Part shown: positions 49,978 through 58,958 of the stretch, piece by piece
Layout: every line of letters starts with the position of its first letter
Position numbering within the stretch: position 1 is the stretch's first letter
Origin: Paracoccus aestuarii
GTDB lineage: Bacteria; Pseudomonadota; Alphaproteobacteria; Rhodobacterales; Rhodobacteraceae
Length of the DNA stretch: 64,000 bases
Assembly: GCF_028553885.1 (NCBI RefSeq)
Contig: NZ_CP067169.1
Location: forward strand, 2,158,385-2,222,384
Reading direction: 5' to 3'
Translations under genes and position numbers: made by a program
The notes under the pieces: model-generated
The model's database searches: none
Seen by the model: the letters and a program-made list of their open reading frames with translations, nothing else
What the model was told of the DNA's origin: nothing

Positions 49978-51427
49978 CGGCGGGCCGGTTCAGGCGGCGG
50001 TCGCGGCGCGGGGCGCTGACATCCAGCGGGAACACCTTGGCCGCATTCAGCAGCCAATGCGGATCGAAAGCGTCCTTGACCAGCATCTGCGCCTCCAGAT
50101 CGGCGGGGGCGAACTGTTCGGCCATCAGGTCGCGCTTTTCGATGCCGACGCCATGTTCGCCGGTCAGGCAGCCGCCGACCTGGACGCAGAGGCGCAGGAT
50201 GTCAGCGCCGAGCGCCTCGGCCCGGTCCAGATCGCCGGGGGTGTTGGCGTCATAGATGATCAGCGGGTGCATGTTGCCGTCGCCCGCATGGAAGACGTTC
50301 GACACGGCCAGCCCGTATTGCCGCGACAGATCGCCGATGCCCGACAGCACCGTGGGCAGGGCGGTGACGGGGATCGTGCCGTCCAGGCAGATATAGTCGC
50401 CCATGCTGCCCATCGCGCCGAAGGCGGATTTCCGTCCCTTCCAGATGCGGGCGGATTCGTCGGCCGAACGGCTCTCGCGGAACGCGACCGGGTCGAAGGT
50501 CATGGCGATGTCGCGGATCAGGGCCAGCTGTTCGTCGATCTCGGGGGGGGTGCCCTCGACCTCGACGATCAGCAGCGCCTGACAATCGGGATAGCCGGCG
50601 CCCGAGAATTCCTCGGTGGCCTTGATGCAAGGTGCGTCCATGAACTCGATCGCGACGGGGATGATGCCGGCGCGGATGATGGCGGCCACGCAGGCGCCCG
50701 CCGTTTCGGCCGCGTCGAACCCGATCAGCGCGGGGCGCGCGCCCGCGGGCTTGGGCAGGATGCGCAGCGTCGCTTCGGTCACGATGCCCAGCTGGCCCTC
50801 GGAGCCGCAGATGACGCCCAGCAGGTCCAGCCCCGGCCCCTCGCCCATCGGGCCGCCCAGATCGACGACGGACCCGTCCATCAGCACGACCCGCGCGCCC
50901 AGCAGGTTGTTGGTGGTGACCCCGTATTTCAGACAATGCGCCCCGCCCGAATTCATCGCGATATTGCCGCCGATGGCGCAGGCCAGCTGGCTGGACGGAT
51001 CGGGCGCATAGAAGAAGCCCAGCCCGTCCACCGCGCCCGAGACCGACAGGTTCGTGCGCCCCGCCTGGACGCGGATCAGCCGATCCTCGGGCGCGATCTC
51101 CAGCACCTCGGTCATGCGCGACAGGCCGATCACGACCGCGTCCTGGGTGGGCATCGACCCGCCCGCCAGGCTGGTGCCCGCGCCGCGCGGCACGACCGGC
51201 ACGCGCAGGTCGTGGCACAGGCGCAAGAGGCGCGCGACCTCCTCGGTCGATCGGGGCAGCACCACGGCCAGCGGCGCGCAGCGATAGGCCGACAGCGCGT
51301 CGCATTCATAGGCCCGCGTCTCGGCCGGGTCGTCGATCACCGCGCCGGGCAGCGCCGCGCGCAGGGCCTCGACGATGGCGCCGCGCCGGGCCAGAACGGC
51401 CGCATCTGGCTGAGGCAGCTGGATCAT
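49967..51427 (-). CDS. glcD: Glycolate oxidase subunit GlcD (FAD-linked oxidase)
   Basis: 486 residues. VVLPRSTEEVARLLRLC and VPRGAGTSLAGGSMPTQDAVV begin the FAD domain; GGNIAMNSGGAHCLKYGVTTNNLLG and the C-terminal VFHAGDGNMHPLI ... GCLTGEHGVGIEK (active-site His residues) are characteristic. D-lactate dehydrogenases look alike, but the glcDEF set supports glycolate. Glyoxylate produced links to the malyl-CoA/ethylmalonyl-CoA genes at the left of the window. No GlcC-type regulator is adjacent. Confidence 0.95.
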   Translation of the reverse strand: MIQLPQPDAAVLARRGAIVEALRAALPGAVIDDPAETRAYECDALSAYRCAPLAVVLPRSTEEVARLLRLCHDLRVPVVPRGAGTSLAGGSMPTQDAVVIGLSRMTEVLEIAPEDRLIRVQAGRTNLSVSGAVDGLGFFYAPDPSSQLACAIGGNIAMNSGGAHCLKYGVTTNNLLGARVVLMDGSVVDLGGPMGEGPGLDLLGVICGSEGQLGIVTEATLRILPKPAGARPALIGFDAAETAGACVAAIIRAGIIPVAIEFMDAPCIKATEEFSGAGYPDCQALLIVEVEGTPPEIDEQLALIRDIAMTFDPVAFRESRSADESARIWKGRKSAFGAMGSMGDYICLDGTIPVTALPTVLSGIGDLSRQYGLAVSNVFHAGDGNMHPLIIYDANTPGDLDRAEALGADILRLCVQVGGCLTGEHGVGIEKRDLMAEQFAPADLEAQMLVKDAFDPHWLLNAAKVFPLDVSAPRRDRRLNRPADAA

Positions 51428-51529
51428 GGCATCCTCCCCCTTTGTGACGGCGCATCCCCCCGCGCCTTCCCGACCCTAGGCGCGGACGCCCCCCTTTACA
51501 AGGCGTTCCGCCGCCGCAGAGAGAGACCG

Positions 51530-52291
51530 ATGACGCTGGAGATGCTCTGGAACGCCCGCCTGGCCCTGACCGACCTGATCGCGGTGGGGCTGCTTTTCGC
51601 GGCCTGGCTGCTGGTCGGCTGGCTGACGGAAAGCCCGCCTGCGGGGCGGCCCTCGGTCTCGGTGCTGATGACGCGGTTCCGGCGCGAATGGATGCGGCAG
51701 TTCGTGGGGCGCGACAACCGCATCTTCGACGGCAACATCCTGGCCAGCCTGCGCGAGGGGACGGCCTTCTTCGCCAGCGCCTGCATGATCGCGACGGGCG
51801 GCCTGCTGGCGCTGATCGGCAATGGAGAAAGGCTGCGCGGCATCGTGCGCGACCTGGACATCGACGGCATCGCGGGCACCGGATACGAGATGCGCCTGCT
51901 GGTCACGATGTTCTTCGTGGTCAATGCCTTCCTGAAATTTGTCTGGGCGCATCGGCTGTTCGGCTATTGCGCGGTGACGATGGCATCGGTGCCGAACCTG
52001 CCCGACGATCCGGTGGCGATGCAGCGCGCCATGCAGGCGGCGGATCTGAACATCACCGCGGCGCGGAACTTCAATGCGGGGCTGCGCAGCGTCTATTTCG
52101 CGCTTGGGTCGCTGACCTGGCTGGCCGGACCTTGGGGGCTGGTCGCGGGGACGGGGGTGGTGCTGTTCGTGACGCTGAGGCGCGAATTCGCCTCGACCTC
52201 GCGCCAGGTCATCCTGCGGTCGCTGCCGCCGCCGTCGATCTCTGTTCCTGTCGGACGGCCAGCGCCAGAACGACCGCACCCAGGGCCGTAA
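51530..52291 (+). CDS. DUF599 family membrane protein
   Basis: 253 residues, four membrane segments. REWMRQFVGRDNRIFDGNIL and GTAFFASACMIATGGLLALIG, later AITMASVPN-type sequence and ARNFNAGLRSVYFALGSLTWLAGPWG, match the DUF599 pattern. Function unknown. The last 83 bp run into the 3' end of the MFS gene on the other strand, so the Pro-rich C-terminus (SIPVGRPAPERPHPGP-like) is encoded antisense to it. Confidence 0.83.
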   Translation: MTLEMLWNARLALTDLIAVGLLFAAWLLVGWLTESPPAGRPSVSVLMTRFRREWMRQFVGRDNRIFDGNILASLREGTAFFASACMIATGGLLALIGNGERLRGIVRDLDIDGIAGTGYEMRLLVTMFFVVNAFLKFVWAHRLFGYCAVTMASVPNLPDDPVAMQRAMQAADLNITAARNFNAGLRSVYFALGSLTWLAGPWGLVAGTGVVLFVTLRREFASTSRQVILRSLPPPSISVPVGRPAPERPHPGP

Positions 52292-53396
52292 GCGCGACGC
52301 CCACCAGCCCCGGCGCCCGCCAGCCCCAGCCCGCCGCCAAGGCCAGCCCCGCCAGGAACGGGCCAAGCGCATTGGCCGCGTTGAAGGCCGCGTGGTTCAT
52401 CGCGGCGGCCATGTTCTGCGCGCGGCCCGCCACATCCATCAGCCGCGTCTGCAGCGGGATGACCAGCCCCGCCCCCGCCGCGATCAGAAAGGATGACAGC
52501 ACCATCATCGGCCAGTCGCCCACCGCCCAAGCCGCGAAGCCCTGCGTCGCGGCCATCGCGGCCAGGCTGGCAAAGGCCGCGCGATCCACGCCCAGCACCT
52601 CGGTCAGGCGGCCCGCCCCCCAGGTGCCCAAGGTGCCGCCGATCCCGAAGACCGCCAGCGTCGCGGGCACGACCCAGCCCGGCGCATCCGTCGTGGCCAG
52701 GATCGCCGCCGTCAGGAAGGCATAGACCGCGAACAGCCCGCCGAAGCCGATCGCCCCCACCGCCAGCACCCACAGCACGCGCGGATTGCGCAGCGCGGCC
52801 AGCTCGTCCCAAGGCCGCGCATGGGGATTGCCGCCGACCCGCGGCGCCCATCGCAGGATCAGCCAGGCCGAGACCAGCGCGATCACCCCGGGCAGGGCGA
52901 AGCCCCACCGCCAGCCGATCGCCTGCCCCATCCAGCCCGCCAGCGGCACGCCGAAGATATTGGCCACCGTCAGCCCCAGCATCACCCGCGCCGCCCCCCG
53001 CGCCCGCTGCCCCGCAGGCAGCGCATCCGCCGCATAGAGCATCGCGACCCCCAGAAACCCGCCATGCGGCAGCCCGGCCAGGAACCGCATCCCCGTCAGC
53101 GAGGCCAGCCCCGGCATCGCCGCCGCCGCCAGGTTCACGATGCCGTAGAACGCCATCAGCGCCGCCAGGAACCGCCTGCGCGGCAGCCTCGCGCCCATGA
53201 TCGTGGTCAGCGGCGCGCCGACCACGACGCCCAAGGCATAGGCGCTGATGACATGGCCCGCCTGCGGCTCGGTCAGGCCCAGATCGGCGGCAAAGAAGGG
53301 CAGCAGCCCCATCGCCGCGAATTCCGACGTGCCGATCGCAAAGGCCCCCAAGGCCAAGGCCAGGATGGCGGTGCGGTGATCGGCGGCTCGGGTCAT
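52209..53396 (-). CDS. MFS transporter, DHA1 family (AraJ/chloramphenicol-efflux type)
   Basis: 395 residues, twelve predicted helices. FAIGTSEFAAMGLLPFFAADLG opens the first helix; GARLPRRRFLAALM is the loop 2-3 motif; RFLAGLPHGGFLGVAMLYAAD matches the AraJ/YdhP-type subgroup. Probably exports a sugar or drug; substrate unknown. A 21-bp palindrome lies 82 bp upstream of its start. Its last 83 bp overlap the DUF599 gene tail to tail. Confidence 0.88.
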   Translation of the reverse strand: MTRAADHRTAILALALGAFAIGTSEFAAMGLLPFFAADLGLTEPQAGHVISAYALGVVVGAPLTTIMGARLPRRRFLAALMAFYGIVNLAAAAMPGLASLTGMRFLAGLPHGGFLGVAMLYAADALPAGQRARGAARVMLGLTVANIFGVPLAGWMGQAIGWRWGFALPGVIALVSAWLILRWAPRVGGNPHARPWDELAALRNPRVLWVLAVGAIGFGGLFAVYAFLTAAILATTDAPGWVVPATLAVFGIGGTLGTWGAGRLTEVLGVDRAAFASLAAMAATQGFAAWAVGDWPMMVLSSFLIAAGAGLVIPLQTRLMDVAGRAQNMAAAMNHAAFNAANALGPFLAGLALAAGWGWRAPGLVGVALTALGAVVLALAVRQEQRSTAAAATAG

Positions 53397-53477
53397 CGGA
53401 TCGGTCCTTGCGGAAGGGGCATGTTAGCCCTCACATCAGCTTGACCGCGGCTTGGCAAGGCCTGGGCGGGCAAGCCT

Positions 53478-53498
53478 GCCTTGCATCATCTGCAAGGC
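53478..53498. promoter_or_regulatory. Palindrome with 8-bp arms around TTGCA-N5-TGCAA
   Basis: Arms GCCTTGCA / TGCAAGGC around TCATC, in the 103 bp between the MFS start and the end of the next minus-strand gene. The longest of three related copies. It could be an operator of the MFS gene, or a weak terminator of the gene upstream; it lacks a T run. Confidence 0.5.
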
Positions 53499-53499
53499 G

Positions 53500-53898
53500 T
53501 TACAGCCAGCCCCGCTGCAGCGCGATCCAGACCGCGCCCGCCCCCAGCAGCAGCATCGCCAGCATCAGCCGCGCCGCCAGCCCGGTCGCGCGGCCCTGCC
53601 AGCGGGTCAGCGCCCCCATCGGCCGCAGATGCGCGACCAGCGCGGCGTGATCGCGCGCCAAGGCCGCCGCGGGCAGCTGGCGCGCGATGCGGGGCTGATG
53701 CGCCCATTGCTGGGCCCGGGCCAGCCGCGCGGCGCGGCGGCGCAGCCGGGCGGGCAGCGCCGCGCCCCGTCGTTGCAGCATCACCGACAGGTCCGGCGAT
53801 TCGCCCCGCGCGACGCCGCCCATGCGCGATGCGATCAGCTCCGCGACCTCCTGGGCCATGGCGGGAATGTCGGAAAAGCAGGGCTTTCGGCGCGTCAT
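53500..53898 (-). CDS. Hypothetical protein with C-terminal membrane helix
   Basis: 132 residues from ATG 53898 (an in-frame ATG at 53955 would overlap the divergent hydrolase gene's start codon). MTRRKPCFSDIPAMAQEVAELIASRMGG then a very Arg/Ala-rich helix region and a final transmembrane helix LAARLMLAMLLLGAGAVWIAL. A tail-anchored membrane protein; no family recognised. Confidence 0.65.
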   Translation of the reverse strand: MTRRKPCFSDIPAMAQEVAELIASRMGGVARGESPDLSVMLQRRGAALPARLRRRAARLARAQQWAHQPRIARQLPAAALARDHAALVAHLRPMGALTRWQGRATGLAARLMLAMLLLGAGAVWIALQRGWL

Positions 53899-53953
53899 CG
53901 GGGCAGGATAGTCGGGATGGAACCGCCGCGCCAGACGCCGTAAGCTGGCCGCC

Positions 53954-54727
53954 ATGAAGCTGCATCACATCCAGACCGGGCCGCAGGACGGCCTGCCGAT
54001 CCTGCTGGTCCACGGCCTCTATGGCCAAGGCCGCAACCTGGGCGCCCAGGCCCGCCGCCTGTCGCAGACGCGCCGCGTCGTGACGGTGGACCTGCGCAAT
54101 CACGGCGACAGCCCGCATGACGACCGCGCCGACTATCGGGCGCTGGCCGATGACCTGGGCGGGCTGATCGACGATCTGGGCGGGCGGGTGGACCTGGTCG
54201 GCCATTCCATGGGCGGCAAGGCCGCGATGGCCCTGGCCCTGACGCGCCCGCAGGCGGTGCGGCGGCTGGTCGTCATGGATATCGCGCCCATCGCCTATGC
54301 CCATGACCAGACCCGCTATATCGACGCGATGGAGGCGCTGGACACGACCGCCATCACCCGCCGCAGCCAGGCCGATGCCGCGCTGGCCGATGCGGTGCCC
54401 GATGCGGGGACGCGCGCCTTCCTGCTGCAGAACCTGGACCTGAAGGCCGATCCGCCGGTCTGGCGGCTGAACCTGGGGGCCCTGCGCGCGGCCATGCCCG
54501 CAATCGTGGGCTGGCCCGACGACCTGCCGCAGGGGACCTTCGACGGCCCGGTCATGGCGCTGCGCGGCGCGCGGTCCGATTATGTCGGCCCGGATGGCGA
54601 GGCCGCGCTGCGCGCCGTCTTTCCCCAAGCGCGCATCGTCACGCTGAAAGATGCGGGGCATTGGCTGCATGCCGACGCCCCCGAGGCCGTGGCCGAGACC
54701 TTGGCCGCCTTTCTGGGCGAGGCCTAG
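53954..54727 (+). CDS. Alpha/beta-fold hydrolase (YbfF-like esterase)
   Basis: 257 residues. ILLVHGLYGQGRNLGAQARRL (oxyanion region HGL), RVVTVDLRNHGDSPHD, VDLVGHSMGGKAAMALAL with the nucleophile Ser in GHSMGG, and a C-terminal KDAGHWLHADAPEAV with the catalytic His. Resembles YbfF-type esterases; substrate unknown. The stop overlaps the zapA stop by 4 bp (convergent, TAGG/CCTA). Confidence 0.88.
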   Translation: MKLHHIQTGPQDGLPILLVHGLYGQGRNLGAQARRLSQTRRVVTVDLRNHGDSPHDDRADYRALADDLGGLIDDLGGRVDLVGHSMGGKAAMALALTRPQAVRRLVVMDIAPIAYAHDQTRYIDAMEALDTTAITRRSQADAALADAVPDAGTRAFLLQNLDLKADPPVWRLNLGALRAAMPAIVGWPDDLPQGTFDGPVMALRGARSDYVGPDGEAALRAVFPQARIVTLKDAGHWLHADAPEAVAETLAAFLGEA

Positions 54728-55086
54728 GCGCCGCGCTGCTCCTCCAGCCGGTCGGCCAGCGATTCGGCGCGGGCGGCCAGCTCGGCCATCGCCTCGCGCA
54801 GGTCCGGCGGGATCACCGGCACCTCGACCCGGGGCGGGTTCTGCTGCAGGCGCGTGACCTGGCGTTCGGCCCGGTCGGCGCGTTCCTCCAGCGTGGCGAA
54901 GCGGTCGGCCAGCATCAGCCCCGCCAGCAGCAGCAGGCGCGGCTCGGGGACACGGCCCGCCTGTTCCAGGATCTGGCGCGCCTCGGCATCCAGGATCTGG
55001 GCGGCCCGTTCCAGCAGGCGTTCCTCGCCATCGGCAGCGCCGACGCGGTATTCCTTGTGTCCGATGGTGAACTCGACTTCGGCCAT
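54724..55086 (-). CDS. zapA: Cell division protein ZapA
   Basis: 120 residues. MAEVEFTIGHKEYRVGAADGEERLLERAAQIL is the ZapA N-terminal domain, followed by a helix LLLLAGLMLADRFATLEERADRAERQV and a coiled-coil tail. ZapA binds and cross-links FtsZ filaments. It starts 1 bp after the stop of the coiled-coil gene upstream. I looked for 6S RNA, which often follows zapA, and the convergent hydrolase leaves no room. Confidence 0.88.
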   Translation of the reverse strand: MAEVEFTIGHKEYRVGAADGEERLLERAAQILDAEARQILEQAGRVPEPRLLLLAGLMLADRFATLEERADRAERQVTRLQQNPPRVEVPVIPPDLREAMAELAARAESLADRLEEQRGA

Positions 55087-55087
55087 G

Positions 55088-55543
55088 TCAGCGTTCCTCG
55101 GTCCGGGGGGTGTCGCCGTCATCGGGCAGACCGCCCGCATCGCCCTGCAATTCCTGCGCCATCGCGGCATCGGGTTCGGCATCGATGGCGGGGGGATCCT
55201 CGGCCAGCAGACGCTCCAGCTCGGCCATGATCTCGCTCATCTGGGTCATCTCGGCGGCGCGGGCGGCGCGCAGGGCCGACAGTTCAGCCTCCAGCGCGGC
55301 GCGGGCCTCGTCGGGGCCGATGCCGCCGGTCTGCTGGGCCTCCAGCAGGTCGCGATTGGCGGCGATCAGATCCTCGTTCGCGGCGGACAGGCGGGCGGCC
55401 TGTTCGGTCGCGGCGTCCAGCCGCGCCTGCAGGTTGTCCAGGCCGGGGGCATGGTCCGGTTGCGGCGCGGGCCGGTCCAGCAGCTGGTCCAGACGGTCCA
55501 GAGCGGCGCTGAGCCGGCGTTCGCTGGCGGTGATGTCGCTCAT
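55088..55543 (-). CDS. Coiled-coil protein (DUF4164-like) in zapA operon
   Basis: 151 residues, almost entirely helical: MSDITASERRLSAALDRLDQLLD, heptad-rich LQARLDAATEQAARLSAANEDLIAANRDLLEAQ, then RAARAAEMTQMSEIMAELERLL and an acidic tail. It resembles the small coiled-coil proteins encoded before zapA in alphaproteobacteria and probably works in the divisome, but that is inference. Confidence 0.75.
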   Translation of the reverse strand: MSDITASERRLSAALDRLDQLLDRPAPQPDHAPGLDNLQARLDAATEQAARLSAANEDLIAANRDLLEAQQTGGIGPDEARAALEAELSALRAARAAEMTQMSEIMAELERLLAEDPPAIDAEPDAAMAQELQGDAGGLPDDGDTPRTEER

Positions 55544-55616
55544 CTGCGGGGTCCTTCGGTGGCGGTTTTGACGGTTTTCGCACCCGTGGGCCCCCATGAC
55601 AAGCGCAGGGACGGGC

Positions 55617-55637
55617 GCGGGCGGCGAAACCGCCCGC
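55617..55637. terminator. Hairpin between BCCT gene and coiled-coil gene
   Basis: 8-bp perfect stem GCGGGCGG / CCGCCCGC around CGAAA, 13 bp after the BCCT stop (minus strand). No T run; probable terminator or pause site. Confidence 0.5.
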
Positions 55638-55650
55638 ACCCAAGGGCCGG

Positions 55651-57429
55651 TCAGGCCAGTTCGCGCCGTTCCGCGATCAGGCCCTTGACCAGCGCATAGC
55701 AGGCCCCCAGCAGCACCACGGTGAAGGGCAGCCCGGTCGAGACCGCCATCGCCTGCAGCGCGATCAGCCCGCCGCCCAGCAGCAGGGCGATGGCCACGGC
55801 GCCCTCGATCCCCACCCAGAAGATGCGCTGCGGCACGGGCGCGTTGATCTTGCCGCCCGCCGCGATCGTGTCGATCACCAGCGATCCGCTGTCCGAGGAG
55901 GTGATGAAGAACACCACCACCAGCACGATCCCCACAAAGCTGGTGATCGCGGCCAAGGGCAGCTGGTTCAGCATCTGGAACAGCTCCAGCTCCAGCGGGG
56001 CGTCCAGGATGCCGGTATAGCCGCCCAGGGTGATGTCGATGGCCGTGCCGCCAAGCGCCGTCATCCACAGGACCGAGATCAGCGAGGGCACGATCAGCAC
56101 CGCCGTCAGGAACTGGCGCACGGTGCGGCCGCGCGACACGCGGGCGATGAACATGCCCACGAAGGGCGACCAGCTGATCCACCATGCCCAATAGAACGCC
56201 GTCCAGCCTTGGCGGAAATTGTCGTCATCGCGCCCGAAGGGGTTGGACAGCGGCAGCAGCTCGGTCGCATAGGCGCCCAGATTGGCAAAGAAGCCGGTCA
56301 GGATTGCCATGGTCGGCCCCACCACGATCACGAAGATCAGCAGCAGGACGGCCAGCCCCATGTTCAGCTCGGACAGGCGCTTGACGCCCTTTTCCACGCC
56401 GACGACGACCGACACGGCCGCGACCAGCGTGATCGCCACGATCAGCACGACCTTTGTGACATTGCCGTCGCCCAGCCCGAACAGGAAGGCCAGCCCGGCC
56501 GTCGCCTGTTCCGCCCCCAGCCCCAGCGAGGTCGCGAGGCCAAAGGTCGTGGCCAGCACCGCCAGGATGTCGATGACATGGCCCGGCCAGCCCCAGATCC
56601 GTTCCCCGAAGATCGGATAGAAGACGCTGCGCAGGGTCAGCGGCAGCCCCTTGTTATAGGCGAACAGCGCCAGCGCCAGCGCGACCACCGCATAGATCGC
56701 CCAAGGGTGCAGGCCCCAGTGAAAGATCGTGGCGGCCATGCCCAGGCGGCGGGCCTCCTCGGCATTGCCCTCGGCGCCGCCCAGGGGGGCCCAGTCGGTG
56801 CGCAGCCCGCCTTCGGTGACGGTGCCGCCCATCGCGGCCTCGAAATGGCCCAGCGGCTCGCTGACGCCATAGAACATCAGCCCGATCCCCATGCCCGCGG
56901 CAAAAAGCATCGCGAACCAGCCCGTCAGGTTGAAGTCCGGCGTGGCATCCGGCCCGCCCAGGCGCACCGAGCCCAGGGGCGAGACGATCAGCCCCAGGCA
57001 GAGCAGCACGAAGACGTTGCCCGCCAGCATGAAGAACCAGTCCAGGTTCCCCGTCAGCGCGTCGCGCAGCCCGGAGAAGGCGGGCTCCAGCTGGCCCGGG
57101 AACATCAGCGTGACGATGGTGAAGATCACCACCGCAGCGGCCGATATCCCGAAGACCGGGTTGTGGATGTCATAGGGCACGCGTCCGGTGCCCTCGATAT
57201 TGTCCTGACCGATGGTGTATTCGGTGTCGATGATCTCGGTCGGGCCCTCCGGCTCCGGCAGCGGCTCGACCCCCTCCTCCTCGACGGGCAGCGGCGGGGG
57301 TGGAGGCGGCGCCTTCGCGGCCTTTCCGGGCGGAATGCGTCCACGCAGCGCGTCTTCCTCGCGCGCGCGGTCGCGGGCGGGATCGCGGGCGGGATCGCGG
57401 GCGGGTCGGTCCTTGGGTGGCTGTGACAT
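55651..57429 (-). CDS. BCCT family transporter (betaine/carnitine/choline)
   Basis: 592 residues with twelve predicted helices. AAGMGIGLMFYGVSEPLGHF is the substrate/ion motif of the family, and FYWAWWISWSPFVGMFIARVSRGRT the signature with the Trp box. The first about 80 residues are cytoplasmic and unusual: repeated RDPA/RDRA units, a PPPPPP run and an acidic stretch, encoded by 12-bp GC repeats. It should take up a quaternary ammonium compound; choline versus betaine cannot be decided. No bet genes adjoin. Confidence 0.9.
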   Translation of the reverse strand: MSQPPKDRPARDPARDPARDRAREEDALRGRIPPGKAAKAPPPPPPLPVEEEGVEPLPEPEGPTEIIDTEYTIGQDNIEGTGRVPYDIHNPVFGISAAAVVIFTIVTLMFPGQLEPAFSGLRDALTGNLDWFFMLAGNVFVLLCLGLIVSPLGSVRLGGPDATPDFNLTGWFAMLFAAGMGIGLMFYGVSEPLGHFEAAMGGTVTEGGLRTDWAPLGGAEGNAEEARRLGMAATIFHWGLHPWAIYAVVALALALFAYNKGLPLTLRSVFYPIFGERIWGWPGHVIDILAVLATTFGLATSLGLGAEQATAGLAFLFGLGDGNVTKVVLIVAITLVAAVSVVVGVEKGVKRLSELNMGLAVLLLIFVIVVGPTMAILTGFFANLGAYATELLPLSNPFGRDDDNFRQGWTAFYWAWWISWSPFVGMFIARVSRGRTVRQFLTAVLIVPSLISVLWMTALGGTAIDITLGGYTGILDAPLELELFQMLNQLPLAAITSFVGIVLVVVFFITSSDSGSLVIDTIAAGGKINAPVPQRIFWVGIEGAVAIALLLGGGLIALQAMAVSTGLPFTVVLLGACYALVKGLIAERRELA

Positions 57430-57580
57430 CTGTCCCTTTCAGATTATGTCCGGTTCGGGGTGCAGTCCCGGCCATCCTGCGGCCGGGTTGACTGTTCTCT
57501 CACGAATTCGTCAGAAAGGCCACCGGGGCGCCGAAAGTTCCCTGCCCCGCCCGCGCCGCATCCGCTTGGCTGCGCGGTCG

Positions 57581-57628
57581 GGCGGCCCTATAAGGCGGCC
57601 CTGTGAGGCGGCCCCAATAAGGCAGCCC
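57581..57628. repeat. Short tandem repeat upstream of hisB
   Basis: Three and a half copies of a 13-14-bp unit: GGCGGCCCTATAA, GGCGGCCCTGTGA, GGCGGCCCCAATAA, GGCAGCCC. It ends 17 bp before the hisB ATG, so it lies in the leader or promoter; the first unit contains a TATAAG, a possible -10 element. Confidence 0.55.
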
Positions 57629-57645
57629 GACGGAAAGGACATCCC

Positions 57646-58233
57646 ATGCGCAAGGCCACGATCACCCGCAAGACCGCCGAGACCGCGATCGAGGTCACGC
57701 TGAACCTCGACGGCACGGGGGTCTATGACAACCGCACGGGGGTCGGGTTCTTCGATCACATGCTGGACCAGCTGTCGCGCCATTCTCTGATCGACATGAC
57801 CATCCGGGCAACGGGCGATCTGCATATCGACGATCACCACACGGTCGAGGATACGGGCATCGCCATCGGCCAGGCCCTGGTCGCGGCACTGGGCGACAAG
57901 ACCGGCATCCGTCGTTATGGCAGCTTCCTTCTGGCGATGGACGATTCGCTGATCCGCTGCGCGCTGGATCTGTCGGCACGGCCCTTCCTGGTCTGGAACG
58001 TCGATTTCCCGTCCGAAAAGATCGGCAGCTTCGACACCGAACTGGTGCGCGAATTCTTCCAAGCCCTGTCCACCCATGGCGGCATCACGCTGCATGTCGA
58101 CCGCATCCACGGGCTGAACAGCCACCACATCGCCGAGGCCGCCTTCAAATCCGTCGCCCGCGCCCTGCGCGAGGCGGTCGAGCCCGACCCCCGCATGGCG
58201 GGCGTCCTGCCCTCGACCAAGGGGGCGCTGTGA
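57646..58233 (+). CDS. hisB: Imidazoleglycerol-phosphate dehydratase
   Basis: 195 residues. [35 protein letters not shown] and [18 protein letters not shown] are the two manganese-binding His clusters of the family. Monofunctional, lacking the HisB-N phosphatase of enterobacteria. Start after GGAAAGGACATCCC. The stop shares a base with the hisH ATG. Confidence 0.97.
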   Translation: MRKATITRKTAETAIEVTLNLDGTGVYDNRTGVGFFDHMLDQLSRHSLIDMTIRATGDLHIDDHHTVEDTGIAIGQALVAALGDKTGIRRYGSFLLAMDDSLIRCALDLSARPFLVWNVDFPSEKIGSFDTELVREFFQALSTHGGITLHVDRIHGLNSHHIAEAAFKSVARALREAVEPDPRMAGVLPSTKGAL

Positions 58234-58862
58234 TGCGCGTCGCCCTGATCGACTATGACAGCGGCAACCTCCATTCCGCCGAAAAGGCCTTCCAGCTGAT
58301 GGGCCGCGACGCGGATGCCCAGGTGGTGGTCACCTCGGACCCCGATGTGGCGGCACGCGCCGACCGCATCGTGCTGCCCGGCGACGGGGCCTTTCCGGCC
58401 TGCCGCACGGCCCTGGGCCAGGTCGACGGCATGGCCGAGGCCCTGCGCGAGGCCGTGCTGACCCGCGGCGTCCCCTTCCTGGGGATCTGCGTCGGCATGC
58501 AGATGCTGGCCACCACAGGCCATGAATACCGCGAGACCCCCGGCCTCGACTGGATCGGCGGCCAGATCCAGGCCATCGCGGCGCCTGGCCTCAAGGTCCC
58601 GCATATGGGCTGGAACGACTTGGTGATCGACCGGCCGCACCCGGTCCTCGACGGCATCGCGACCGGCGATCACGCCTATTTCGTCCACAGCTGGCAATTC
58701 CAGGTCGATGATCCCGCGCATCTTCTAGCCCATGTCGACTATGGTGGCCCGGTCACCGCCGTGGTCGGGCGCGACAACATCCTGGGCACCCAGTTCCACC
58801 CGGAGAAATCCCAGGCCGTCGGCCTGCGCCTGATCTCGAACTTCCTGCGCTGGACCCCCTAG
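58233..58862 (+). CDS. hisH: Imidazole glycerol phosphate synthase, glutamine amidotransferase subunit
   Basis: 209 residues. LIDYDSGNLHSAEKAFQ at the start, VPFLGICVGMQMLA with catalytic Cys, and GTQFHPEKSQ with the catalytic His (and Glu). It supplies ammonia to HisF. GTG 58230 would also fit, but ATG 58233 gives the normal start and a one-base overlap with hisB. HisA and hisF, usually downstream in relatives, are not here; an adenine deaminase gene follows. Confidence 0.96.
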   Translation: MRVALIDYDSGNLHSAEKAFQLMGRDADAQVVVTSDPDVAARADRIVLPGDGAFPACRTALGQVDGMAEALREAVLTRGVPFLGICVGMQMLATTGHEYRETPGLDWIGGQIQAIAAPGLKVPHMGWNDLVIDRPHPVLDGIATGDHAYFVHSWQFQVDDPAHLLAHVDYGGPVTAVVGRDNILGTQFHPEKSQAVGLRLISNFLRWTP

Positions 58863-58872
58863 CGGCCTCTCC

Positions 58873-58932
58873 GTTGCGCAAATACCCTCGGGGGTGAATG
58901 GGCCACCGGCCCAGAGGGGGCGGAAGCCCCCT
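58873..58932. repeat. AAATACCC intergenic element (copy between hisH and ade)
   Basis: CCGTTGCGCAAATACCCTCG followed by two hairpins, GGGCC-ACC-GGCCC and GGGGGC-GGAA-GCCCCC. The element at 60663-60724 is nearly the same over its whole length. It ends 26 bp before the ade ATG. Confidence 0.65.
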
Positions 58933-58958
58933 TCCCCACCCATCCGCCGGAGGCACCC

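Noticed and set aside
54724..55100. Possible 6S RNA gene next to zapA.
   Set aside because: The convergent hydrolase gene overlaps the zapA stop, and upstream a coding gene begins after 1 bp, leaving no space.
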